Source: Pseudomonadota bacterium
GTDB lineage: Bacteria; Pseudomonadota; Gammaproteobacteria; Burkholderiales; Rhodocyclaceae
Direction of reading: 5' to 3'
DNA length: 64,000 nt
NCBI GenBank assembly: GCA_018241725.1
Contig: JAFEDI010000091.1
Coordinates: forward strand, 1-64,000
Shown one piece after another: positions 54,799 to 63,129 of the stretch; the stretch's first letter is position 1, and each line of letters opens with the position of its first letter. Under the pieces are notes generated by a model. That model had not been told where the DNA came from. It searched no databases and saw nothing but the letters and a program-made list of their open reading frames with translations. Made by a program: the position numbers and the translations under genes.

Positions 54799-56303
54799 GC
54801 GGCCCCAGCTCCATCATCGCCGCCCTCACCCGCCACGCGGCAACGAAGCCCGAGGCCCCTGCACTGGAAGGCGCGCAGCACAAACTCGATTACGCCTCAC
54901 TCGTCGAAGCGGTCTCGACATTGACCGAGATCCTGCAAGCCCTGCGCCCGCGCGTCGTCGGGCTGCTCGCCGACAACGGCCCCGACTGGGCGGTGGCGGA
55001 TCTGGCCTGCCTCGCCGCCGGTATTCCGCTCGTCCCGCTGCCGACCTTCTTCACGCCGGCCCAGCACGCCCACGCGGCCAGCCAGGCGGGCATCGACCTG
55101 CTGCTGAGCGACCGCCCGGAGGCCCTGAGCACGCTCGCCCGCCGGGGCGCGCCACGCCTGCTGTACGGCAGCCTGTACATGCGCCGGCTCGACTCGGCAC
55201 CGGCGAATCTGCCCCCCGGTACGCTCAAGATCACTTTCACGTCCGGTACCACTGGTACGCCGAAGGGCGTCTGCCTGGGGCGCGAGGCCATCGAAAGCGT
55301 GGCCACCAGCCTGCAGCAAGCCAGCGCGGCCCGACCGGACGACCGCCACGTGGCCCTGCTGCCCCTGGCGACGCTGCTGGAGAACATCGGCGGACTGTAC
55401 GTTCCGCTGCTGGCCGGCGCGACGACCCGTTTGCTGCCCGGCGAACTGGTCGGCCTGAACGGCAGCGCCGGCGTCGATCCGGCCCGCCTGCTGGCGGCCC
55501 TCAACGCCGCCCGCGCCACCTCGACCATCCTCGTGCCGCAACTGCTGCTGGCTCTCGTCGCGGCGATCCGCGCCGGCGCAGCGCTCCCGTCCTCGCTGCG
55601 CTATGCCGCCGTCGGCGGCGCACCGGTCTCGCCGCGCTTGCTTACAGCAGCCACCGCGCTCGGTTTGCCGGTCTTCGAGGGCTACGGCCTGTCGGAATGC
55701 GCGTCGGTGGTCGCCGTCAATCGCCCTGGCGACAACCGGCCGGGCTGTGTTGGGCGCCCCCTCGCCCATGTGGCACTGGCGATCGGCCCCGGCGGCGCCA
55801 TCCATGTCGGCGGTACCGGCTTCCTCGGCTATCTGGGCGAAGAGCCGCGCCACGACGAATGGGTCGACACCGGGGACGTCGGCCATCTGGACGCCGACGG
55901 CCGGCTGCACATCACCGGCCGCCGCAAGAACATGTTCATCACCGCCTTCGGCCGCAACGTGGCGCCGGAGTGGATCGAGCGGGAACTCCTGCTGCAGGCG
56001 CCGATCGCCCAGGCCGCCGTATTCGGCGAGGGCCGCAGCAGCAACGTCGCGGTAATCGTGCCCCGCGGCGGGGCCAGCCAAGCCGACATCGATGCGGCCA
56101 TCGCCGCTGCCAACCGGGATCTGCCCGATTACGCCCGCATCGGCGCGTGGCTCCGCGCCACCGCGCCTTTCAGCCCCGACAACGGGCAGCTCACCACCAA
56201 CGGCCGTCCGCGCCGCGAAGCGATCGCCGCCGCGTATGCCGACGCCCTCGCTCAACCCCATCTGTCCGACACCCCGAAAGAAGCCCATGGACTGCTTTGC
56301 TGA
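54795..56303 (+). CDS. AMP-forming acyl/aryl-acid ligase
   Basis: The 502-residue protein is an ANL-superfamily adenylating enzyme. P-loop TSGTTGTPKG (about residue 152), EGYGLSE, DTGDVG and GRRKNM with a later C-terminal NGQLTTNGRPRR lysine-type region (here Arg-rich) are in place. It should adenylate a carboxylic acid, probably a fatty acid, and pass it on to CoA or a carrier. ATG 54795 overlaps the previous stop. Its last 17 bases overlap the next gene. Confidence 0.88.
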   Translation: MSGPSSIIAALTRHAATKPEAPALEGAQHKLDYASLVEAVSTLTEILQALRPRVVGLLADNGPDWAVADLACLAAGIPLVPLPTFFTPAQHAHAASQAGIDLLLSDRPEALSTLARRGAPRLLYGSLYMRRLDSAPANLPPGTLKITFTSGTTGTPKGVCLGREAIESVATSLQQASAARPDDRHVALLPLATLLENIGGLYVPLLAGATTRLLPGELVGLNGSAGVDPARLLAALNAARATSTILVPQLLLALVAAIRAGAALPSSLRYAAVGGAPVSPRLLTAATALGLPVFEGYGLSECASVVAVNRPGDNRPGCVGRPLAHVALAIGPGGAIHVGGTGFLGYLGEEPRHDEWVDTGDVGHLDADGRLHITGRRKNMFITAFGRNVAPEWIERELLLQAPIAQAAVFGEGRSSNVAVIVPRGGASQADIDAAIAAANRDLPDYARIGAWLRATAPFSPDNGQLTTNGRPRREAIAAAYADALAQPHLSDTPKEAHGLLC

Positions 56304-56946
56304 ACTGGAACAGGCGACCGGCGACGAACGCGCCCGCCTGCTGTCCGCCCCGATCATCGCCGATGCCTTCGGCGGCCGCGTCGGCCGTACCCAGTACCTG
56401 GCCTTCCTGACCCAGGCCTACCACCACGTGCGCCACACCGTGCCGCTGCTGATGAGCTGCGGCGGCCGCCTGCCGGCCCACCTGGAATGGCTGCGCGACG
56501 CCACGGCCCACTACATCGAGGAAGAGCTCGGCCACCAGGAGTGGATCCTCAACGACATCGCCGCCGCCGGCGGCGATGCGGAGGCGGTACGCCACGGCCA
56601 ACCCGCCTTCGAGACCGAGCTGATGGTCGCCTACGCCTACGACACCGTGCATCGCGGCAATCCGGTCGCCTTCTTCGGCATGGTCTATGTGCTGGAAAGC
56701 ACCAGCGTCACGCTGGCCAGTCAGCTGGCCGGCACCCTCGGCCCCGCCCTCGACCTGCCGCCGCGCGCCTTCAGCTACCTGAGCAGCCACGGCAGCCTGG
56801 ACATCAGCCACATGGAGCACTTCCGCGCGCTCGTGAATCGCCTCGACGACGCTGCCGACAAAGCCGCCCTCATCCACGCCGCCGGCCGTTTCTTCCGCCT
56901 GTATGGCGACCTCATCCGCAGCCTGCCCACCGGAGACGCAGCATGA
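56287..56946 (+). CDS. TenA/heme-oxygenase-like diiron protein
   Basis: The 219-residue helical protein has a full set of heme-oxygenase-like diiron ligands: E80xxH83, E137, and H168-x3-D172-x2-H175. His46, His47, His50 and His178 are nearby. TenA itself lacks these, while UndA and BesC-like oxidases use them, so it is more likely an O2-activating oxidase than a thiaminase. Relatives cleave fatty acids to alkenes or act on amines. It begins at ATG 56287 inside the ligase gene's end, and its stop overlaps the SDR start. Confidence 0.82.
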   Translation: MDCFAELEQATGDERARLLSAPIIADAFGGRVGRTQYLAFLTQAYHHVRHTVPLLMSCGGRLPAHLEWLRDATAHYIEEELGHQEWILNDIAAAGGDAEAVRHGQPAFETELMVAYAYDTVHRGNPVAFFGMVYVLESTSVTLASQLAGTLGPALDLPPRAFSYLSSHGSLDISHMEHFRALVNRLDDAADKAALIHAAGRFFRLYGDLIRSLPTGDAA

Positions 56947-57749
56947 AAGACAAGACCATCCTGATCACCGGCGCCAGCGGCGGTATCGGCCGCGCCCTCG
57001 CCCGCAGTTTCGCCAGTGCCGGCGCCCGTGTCGTGCTGCTCGGCCGCCAGTCCAGGCCGTTGATCGAGCTCGTCGCCACCCTGCGCGCCGAAGGCCATGA
57101 AGCGCGCCTCGTCATCGCCGACCTGCTCACTACGCCACCAGCGGACGTCGCCCGCAAGGCCATCAACGCCTTCGGCAGCCTCGACGGGGTCATCAACTGC
57201 GCCGGCGTACAGCACTTCGGGTTGAGCGCCGACCAGTCGACCGCCGCCACCGCCGAAACCTTCGCGGTAAATACGGTGGCACCGATCCAGCTGATTCAGG
57301 CCCTGCTACCACACCTGCAGGGCCGGTCTGAAGCCCACATCGTCAATGTCGGCTCCATCTTCGGCTCCATCGCCTTCCCGTGCTTCGCCACCTACTCGGC
57401 CAGCAAGTTCGCGCTGCGCGGCTACTCGGAGGCGCTGCGGCGGGAGCTGGCCGGCGGACCGGTACAGGTGCATTACGTGGCGCCCCGCTATACCCGCACC
57501 GCCATCAACAGTGAAGCCGTCGCCCGCATGGCCGATGCACTGGGCATGCACCAGGACAGCCCCGAGGCCGTCGCCGAGCAGGTCCTCGCCGCCGTGCTGC
57601 ACAAGGCCGCTGACACCTACCTGGGCTGGCCGGAGAAGCTCTTCGTCCGCCTCAACGCCATCCTGCCGCGCCTGGTGGACCGGGCGCTGATCCGCCAGGG
57701 GCGCCAGATGCGTCCCTTCGCCCGCCGCCATCTGGCCGAATCCAACTAG
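56943..57749 (+). CDS. Short-chain dehydrogenase/reductase
   Basis: The 268-residue SDR has TGASGGIGRAL (cofactor), NCAG, and YSASK with an upstream Ser (VGSIFGS). The longer C-terminal tail (about 60 residues, LFVRLNAILPRLVDRAL) resembles membrane-associated acyl reductases. NADP preference is suggested by the Arg after the second strand, but not proved. ATG 56943 overlaps the diiron protein's stop. It would suit reduction of an acyl-derived aldehyde or ketone. Confidence 0.88.
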   Translation: MKDKTILITGASGGIGRALARSFASAGARVVLLGRQSRPLIELVATLRAEGHEARLVIADLLTTPPADVARKAINAFGSLDGVINCAGVQHFGLSADQSTAATAETFAVNTVAPIQLIQALLPHLQGRSEAHIVNVGSIFGSIAFPCFATYSASKFALRGYSEALRRELAGGPVQVHYVAPRYTRTAINSEAVARMADALGMHQDSPEAVAEQVLAAVLHKAADTYLGWPEKLFVRLNAILPRLVDRALIRQGRQMRPFARRHLAESN

Positions 57750-57758
57750 GAGCCCCCC

Positions 57759-58421
57759 ATGAAAAAACCCCTCACCGCCCTGCTGCTCGCCCTGCTGTCC
57801 GCCACCGCCCTGGCCGATGACGGCAAGCTCGAACCTTCCGTGGCCGACATCGCCCACCGCTGGGCTCGCATCAACTACCAGGCACCATCCAAGGAGCACG
57901 AAAAAGCCTTCAAGGAACTCGCCGAGCAGGCCGACAAGCTGGTCGTCGCCGAACCGGGCAAGCCCCAGCCGATGGTCTGGGAGGCCATCGTGCTGGCCAG
58001 CTACGCCAAGGCCAACGGCGGCCTCGGCGCGCTGTCCGCCGCCAAGCAGGCCCGCGACCTGCTGCTGGCCGCAGAGAAGATCGACCCGCAGACCCTCCAC
58101 GGCTCGGTCTACACCAGCCTCGGCAGCCTGTACGCCAAGGTGCCGGGCTGGCCGATCGGCTTCGGCGACAAGAACCGGGCCCGCCAATACCTGGAAACGG
58201 CGCTGAAGATGAATCCGAAGGGCATCGACGCCCACTACTTCTACGCCGACTACCTGGCCGACAAGGGCGACTACGCCGCCGCCGTCGAACACCTGCAGCA
58301 AGCCCTCGCCGCACCTCCGCGCCCTGGCCGCGAAGATGCGGACGCTGGCCGCCACAAGGACGTGCAAGCCCTGCTCGACGAGATCCGCAGCAAGCACGCC
58401 GACAAGCTGGCCGCGAAATGA
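57759..58421 (+). CDS. Secreted TPR-type protein
   Basis: The 220-residue protein has a signal peptide (hydrophobic residues 6-17, cleavage after ATALA) and helical repeats resembling TPRs (LAAEKIDPQTLHGSVYTSLG, LETALKMNPKGIDAHYFYADYLADKGDYAAAVEHL, quoted here only in parts). It is periplasmic and probably binds a protein or product. It starts nine bases after the SDR. Function is unknown. Confidence 0.82.
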   Translation: MKKPLTALLLALLSATALADDGKLEPSVADIAHRWARINYQAPSKEHEKAFKELAEQADKLVVAEPGKPQPMVWEAIVLASYAKANGGLGALSAAKQARDLLLAAEKIDPQTLHGSVYTSLGSLYAKVPGWPIGFGDKNRARQYLETALKMNPKGIDAHYFYADYLADKGDYAAAVEHLQQALAAPPRPGREDADAGRHKDVQALLDEIRSKHADKLAAK

Positions 58422-58558
58422 CCCCCCCGGCCGAAGCGGCTTCCGCCCCGCCCTGGCGCAGCCGCCTGGTGGATTACGCTCTCTGCGCACTGACCGCCGC
58501 CTGCGGCGTTGCCGGCTACGACTGGCTGTACCGGGAAATCCTGACCATGTGCTTCTGA
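58418..58558 (+). CDS. Small membrane protein, 46 residues
   Basis: This short gene codes for a 46-residue protein with a Pro/Ala-rich N-terminus (TPPAEAASAPPWRSR), one membrane segment (VDYALCALTAACGVAGYDW) and an end LTMCF. Its ATG overlaps the TPR protein's TGA in an ATGA junction, which with its position in the operon suggests it is real. It may anchor or regulate a neighbour. It is convergent with the MFS gene 13 bases later. Confidence 0.65.
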   Translation: MTPPAEAASAPPWRSRLVDYALCALTAACGVAGYDWLYREILTMCF

Positions 58559-58571
58559 CGCCGGTGCGCCG

Positions 58572-59792
58572 TCAGCCGGCCCGCGGCTGGCGGCGCAGCA
58601 GCGACAAGGCTCCCAGCAAGGCCAACGCCGCACACACGGCACCAGCCAGGAAGGTCGCGCGGGAGCCGAAGGCATCCCAAAGGCCGCCGGCAATCACGCT
58701 GGCGGCCAGCAGCGCGACACCGCCCACCAGGTTGAAGACACCGAAGGCCGTGCCCCGCAACTCAGCCGGCGCCGCATCGGCCACCAGCGTCGCCAGCAAG
58801 CCCTGGGTCATGCCCATGTGCAGCCCCCATAGCACAAGGCCCAGCGCGAAGCCGGGCAGGCCGTCGACCACGCCTAGCGCCAGATCGGCGAGCACCAGAA
58901 CGGCCAGGCCCAACGTCAGCAGCGTACCCCGGTGACAACGGTCGGCGAGCACGCCGATCGGGTAGCAGGACAGGAAATACACCACGTTCATCACCACCAG
59001 CACCGCTGGCACGTAAACCAGCGCCACACCAACCTCCTGCCCGCGCAGGACGAGAAAAGCCTCGCTGAAACGAGCCAGCGTGAACACGGCAGAGAGCGCC
59101 ACGATGCCCCAATAGAAAGCCGGCAGTCGGGCCAGCTCGACCCCCGACAGGGGCATCCGCGGATTGCGCACCTCAGCCGGACGCGGCGCATCGTGCACGG
59201 CCAGCAGGATCACTGCAAAGGACGCGAAAGCCGGGGCAACCGCGAACCAGAACACCCGCGGAATGTTGTCGGCGGTCAGCCCCATCAGGCCGATCGCCAG
59301 CAACGGGCCGATGAAGCCGCCGGCGGTGTCGAGGGACTGGCGCAGGCCAAAAGCCGCCCCACGCAGCTCCAGCGGCGCCAGATCGGCGATCAGCGCGTCC
59401 CGTGGCGCACCGCGGATGCCCTTGCCAATGCGGTCTACGAAACGGGCCGCCACCACCCAGCCCAAGGTCCCGGCCAGCGGGAACACCGGCTTGGTGAAGG
59501 CCGCCAGGCCGTAGCCAAGCGCTGCCAGCAGCTTGCGCCGCCCGAGCCAGTCGGACAATGCCCCCGAAAACACCTTGGTGATTGCCGCGGTCGCCTCGGC
59601 AATGCCTTCGATGAAGCCAACGGAGAGCATCGAGGCGCCCATCACCGACACCAGATAGACCGGCAACAGCGCGTGGATCATCTCGGACGAGATGTCCATC
59701 AGCATCGACACCAGCCCCAGCGCCCAGATGCCGCGCGGAATCCGTCCCGCCACGGCGCCGAATGTCATCGCCGCCTTGTCACCGCCCTCCAT
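58572..59792 (-). CDS. MFS transporter
   Basis: The 406-residue protein is a twelve-helix major facilitator. Typical motifs are SGALSDWLGRRK after helix 2 and DRIGKGIRGAPRDALIAD after helix 4, and the start PRGIWALGLVSMLMDISSEM is characteristic of a proton-driven efflux family including putative sugar or drug exporters. It faces the acyl-pathway operon and could export its product, though transcription is opposite. I took ATG 59792, after an AAAGGG site; the frame extends 42 codons upstream without conservation. Confidence 0.85.
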   Translation of the reverse strand: MEGGDKAAMTFGAVAGRIPRGIWALGLVSMLMDISSEMIHALLPVYLVSVMGASMLSVGFIEGIAEATAAITKVFSGALSDWLGRRKLLAALGYGLAAFTKPVFPLAGTLGWVVAARFVDRIGKGIRGAPRDALIADLAPLELRGAAFGLRQSLDTAGGFIGPLLAIGLMGLTADNIPRVFWFAVAPAFASFAVILLAVHDAPRPAEVRNPRMPLSGVELARLPAFYWGIVALSAVFTLARFSEAFLVLRGQEVGVALVYVPAVLVVMNVVYFLSCYPIGVLADRCHRGTLLTLGLAVLVLADLALGVVDGLPGFALGLVLWGLHMGMTQGLLATLVADAAPAELRGTAFGVFNLVGGVALLAASVIAGGLWDAFGSRATFLAGAVCAALALLGALSLLRRQPRAG

Positions 59793-60082
59793 GCGAACAC
59801 CCTTTATCCAGTCCGACCGCCAGCACCTTGCCTCATCCCAAGTGCTGACGTCCAGCCCCATACCCCCCAGACGGGAACCTCTGAAAACAGCAGCAGCATC
59901 ACCACGCACCCCAGGCATTCAAACCACCACGGCACCCATTTTGAGCATTCCAATTTTCCCACCTTATGCAGTGACTTCCTTCCTCCGCAAGCCTTCACCC
60001 TTTCTGTATATTCCGAACAGTTTTCAACTTGGGCCATGGCGCCACCCGTCCCCGGCCAAGCCCTATCCCGGAAGCATCCACA
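59793..60082. other. Divergent intergenic region
   Basis: This 290-base gap lies between the divergent MFS and hybrid-kinase genes and should carry both promoters. I find no convincing -35/-10, palindrome or small gene. A weak -24/-12-like string near 59940 lacks the required GC at -12. Confidence 0.4.
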
Positions 60083-62680
60083 GTGAACAAGAATGTCTCG
60101 ATGATCCTGCTGATCGTCACCTGCTTCATCCTGTTCCTGATGGGCAGTCTGGTCGCGTCGCGGGACACCATCTGGCATCAAACCGAAGATCGGGCAACGA
60201 CCCTCGCCCGCATGATCGAGCAGCACGCCTCCGGCAACATCGATAGGGTCGACGACATGCTGCAGAGCATCGTGGAGCGCGTTACAGCCACCGATCTAGG
60301 CAATGCCCGGCAACTCCCGGCCAGCCGCCGGGATGAGCTGACCGCCCTGCTCGTCGCCCACCAGCACCGCACCAATGGCGTGGTCTCCATCTCCCTGACC
60401 GACGCGGCTGGCCACGTCTACGTCAACTCGGTCGGCAGCCCACCCGGCAGCACGCTCGAGGACCGGGACTATTTTCTTGAATTGAAGAACAGTGGCCGGC
60501 ATCAACCGGTAGTGTCCGGAGCGATCAAGGGCCGCGTATCGAAAAAATGGGGTGTCCAGATCGCCCGCCGCCTCGACTTGCCGGACGGCAGCTTCGGCGG
60601 CATGGTGGTGGCCAACTTCGGGCTGGCGGAAGGCTTTCTCGATTACTACTCCACCCTCGGTCTGTCACCGCGTACACGCATCAGCGTAGTGGATGGGATC
60701 GGCCGCATCATCGTCCGCCAGCCGACGGTCGAAAACGCCGTCGGACAAGCTCGCACCACCCCGGTGGTTGTCAATGCGATTCGCAGCGGGAGTACTGACG
60801 GTCTGGAGATCGGCACCTCACCGATCGATGGCGTCGAGCGCATGAACGCTTACCGCAAAGCGGTCCGCTACCCTCTCTACGTGGTAGTTGGCATTCCCAC
60901 CGACGAAGCCTTTGCCGAATGGAACCGGGGGCTGCTCCTGAGCCTGCTGGGAGGGGCGGTACTGGTCACCCTTGGCCTGCTGGTGGCCCGGGCCATGCAT
61001 CACCAGAGCCAGGCCGACGCGCTGCTCACGGAACGCACACGGCAGCTCGAGGACAGCAATCGCCGCCTTGCCGAGCGCTCCACCGAGCTGCTTGCCGCCC
61101 GGGATGCCGCCGAACAGGCCAGCCAGGCCAAGAGTGCCTTCCTGGCCAACATGAGCCATGAGATCCGCACCCCGATGAATGCCATCATCGGCGCCAGCCA
61201 TCTTCTGAAGACGGGGAACCCACGACCGGACCAGCAGGACTGGATCACACACATTTCCACCGCCGCGGCCCACCTGCTCGCCCTCATCAACGACATCCTC
61301 GACCTGTCCAAGATCGAGGCCGGCAAACTCCAGCTGGAGACGGTCGGTTTCCGGACCGCGACAGTCGTCCAGCAGGCCGTCGAGATGATCGCCACCCGAG
61401 CCCGGGCCAAAGGCTTGCGCATCGGCGTAGACATCGCCGCACTACCACCCGTCATGCTCGGCGACGCCACCCGCATCGGCCAGATCCTGGTCAACTACCT
61501 GGGCAACGCGGTGAAGTTCACCGAGCGCGGGCACATAGCGCTGCGCGGTTTCGTCACGGCAGAGCATCCAGACGGCTGGACGGTACGCTTCGAAGTCAGC
61601 GACACCGGCATCGGCCTGGACTCCACTCAGCAGGCCCGCCTGTTCGAGGCTTTCGAGCAGGCCGACTCAGCCACCACGCGCAAGTTCGGTGGCACCGGAC
61701 TGGGACTTGCGATCACCCGCCACCTGGCCTGCCTGATGAATGGTAACGTCGGCGTTGAGGGCAGCCCTGGCCACGGCTCTACCTTCTGGGTCACGCTGCG
61801 CCTGGCACGCACTGACGACTTTCTCCCCGGCGACACCGCCCCCCATGCGGCTGACCCGGGCATTGCCCCTCGTCTGGCCACCGAGTGCGGTGGTTGCCGC
61901 ATCCTGCTGGCCGAAGACATGGAAGCCAATCAGCAGGTCGCCCTGGCCCTGCTCGCCCAGGCAGGCCTCAGCGCCGACCTCGCCCGCACCGGCAAGGAAG
62001 CCGTCTCGATGGCCACCGCACAGCCCTACGACCTGATCCTGATGGACATGCAGATGCCCGAACTGGACGGCGTCGAGGCCACCCGGGCAATCCGCGCCCT
62101 TCCTGGCTACACACAGATCCCCATCCTGGCGATGACTGCCAACGCCTTTGCCGAAGACCGCCAGACCTGCCTGAATACCGGCATGAACGACCACATCGCC
62201 AAGCCGGTCAATCCCGAAGCGCTGTACGCCACGCTGCTGGCCTGGCTACCTGCCAAACCACGTATCGAGACAGACAGCATGCAAGCTTTGGCGAATACGA
62301 CGCCAAAGCTTGCCGCGGCCCCGCTGACCGCCCTGGCCGATATCCCGGAGCTGGACATCCCTACCGGCCTGCGCAACACGGGTGGCAAGCCGGCGGCCTA
62401 CCGGACCCTGTTGCAGAGTTTCCGGCGAAGCCTCCCCCAAGAACGCATGCACCTGCGCCAAGCCCTCGACGAACAGGACAATATTGCGCTTTCCCGCCGC
62501 GCCCATGCCCTCCGGGGCACAGCCGCAACTCTCGGCCTGACGGGAATTGCCGATGCCTGCCTGGCGCTCGAAGGCGCCCTTGCGCCCCCTCTTTCTGCCC
62601 CAGGCTTGGCTGGCCACTGGCAACTGCTCGATGAAGCCTTGCTACGCTTCGAGACCTGCTCACAACATCTGGCAACCTAG
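60083..62680 (+). CDS. Hybrid sensor histidine kinase
   Basis: The 865-residue protein has a membrane segment (about 6-27), a periplasmic Cache-like sensor (about 30-280, with [13 protein letters not shown] and [14 protein letters not shown]), a second membrane segment (282-303), a coiled coil, HisKA ([15 protein letters not shown], about 355), HATPase, a receiver ([13 protein letters not shown], phospho-Asp about 655) and an HPt domain ([14 protein letters not shown]). It is a complete phosphorelay protein. I took GTG 60083, after GGAAG; ATG 60101 is possible. No DNA-binding partner is adjacent. Confidence 0.93.
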   Translation: MNKNVSMILLIVTCFILFLMGSLVASRDTIWHQTEDRATTLARMIEQHASGNIDRVDDMLQSIVERVTATDLGNARQLPASRRDELTALLVAHQHRTNGVVSISLTDAAGHVYVNSVGSPPGSTLEDRDYFLELKNSGRHQPVVSGAIKGRVSKKWGVQIARRLDLPDGSFGGMVVANFGLAEGFLDYYSTLGLSPRTRISVVDGIGRIIVRQPTVENAVGQARTTPVVVNAIRSGSTDGLEIGTSPIDGVERMNAYRKAVRYPLYVVVGIPTDEAFAEWNRGLLLSLLGGAVLVTLGLLVARAMHHQSQADALLTERTRQLEDSNRRLAERSTELLAARDAAEQASQAKSAFLANMSHEIRTPMNAIIGASHLLKTGNPRPDQQDWITHISTAAAHLLALINDILDLSKIEAGKLQLETVGFRTATVVQQAVEMIATRARAKGLRIGVDIAALPPVMLGDATRIGQILVNYLGNAVKFTERGHIALRGFVTAEHPDGWTVRFEVSDTGIGLDSTQQARLFEAFEQADSATTRKFGGTGLGLAITRHLACLMNGNVGVEGSPGHGSTFWVTLRLARTDDFLPGDTAPHAADPGIAPRLATECGGCRILLAEDMEANQQVALALLAQAGLSADLARTGKEAVSMATAQPYDLILMDMQMPELDGVEATRAIRALPGYTQIPILAMTANAFAEDRQTCLNTGMNDHIAKPVNPEALYATLLAWLPAKPRIETDSMQALANTTPKLAAAPLTALADIPELDIPTGLRNTGGKPAAYRTLLQSFRRSLPQERMHLRQALDEQDNIALSRRAHALRGTAATLGLTGIADACLALEGALAPPLSAPGLAGHWQLLDEALLRFETCSQHLAT

Positions 62681-62700
62681 AGACACCGACCGCCCCGTAA

Positions 62701-62735
62701 TGCCGTTGGCAACTATCGGCAAGAGGGCATTTTTT
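62701..62735 (+). terminator. Possible terminator after hybrid kinase
   Basis: TGCCG...CGGCA makes only a 5-bp stem with an 11-base loop, and a T6 run begins eight bases later. It is weak but placed just after the stop. Confidence 0.3.
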
Positions 62736-62807
62736 CGCAAATAGGTAGCGTCGAGTCAGCTAAACTTGGCGCCCCGACTGATCGTATATTTGCCGGTAAT
62801 TCCCTTG

Positions 62808-62999
62808 TCCGCTCGTAGAACTATCGCCTTCCCCCTTTTCGATCACCACGCAGCAGCTGTGGCTTTTTCGATGATCGTCACGCGTCTGCTGACGCCAAAG
62901 GCAACAGGCCTGTTTTCGATGGCAGCAGCGGTGCCGGCCTTCCTCAGAACTGCCCGCGATCGGGGCGCAGAAGAATACCCGCTCCGGAAAAAGGAGCCG
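62808..62999 (+). pseudogene. Remnant of an oligosaccharide flippase (Wzx/MOP) gene
   Basis: An open stretch translates to a segment like the N-terminus of polysaccharide flippases: DHHAAAVAFSMIVTRLL, then LLTPKATGLFSMAAAV, then LRTARDRGAEEYPLRKKE. Intact proteins (about 480 residues) have RLLTPxxxGxFS, xRDxGxxxYLxQEKELT at the same spacing. The frame is lost beyond and no start is obvious. It is part of a 449-base gap between the kinase and the ligase gene, otherwise empty. Confidence 0.5.
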
Positions 63000-63129
63000 T
63001 CTACAGTCCGCCCTGCAAAGGCGCTTCGACCAGACCTGCGCAGGCCCCACCGGCTGCGCCCCTGGCCCTTTCGCGACACACTCATTTCTGCATTGACTCA
63101 ATGCACTACGCTATCCCGCGAGGCATCCC

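Noticed and set aside
59925..59975. Sigma-54-like CGGCAC-N5-TTGA in the MFS/kinase gap
   Set aside because: The invariant GC at -12 is missing.
62702..62722. TGGCAA-N5-GGCA resembling a sigma-54 promoter before the ligase gene
   Set aside because: The -12 element does not match TTGC, and it is over 400 bases from the gene.
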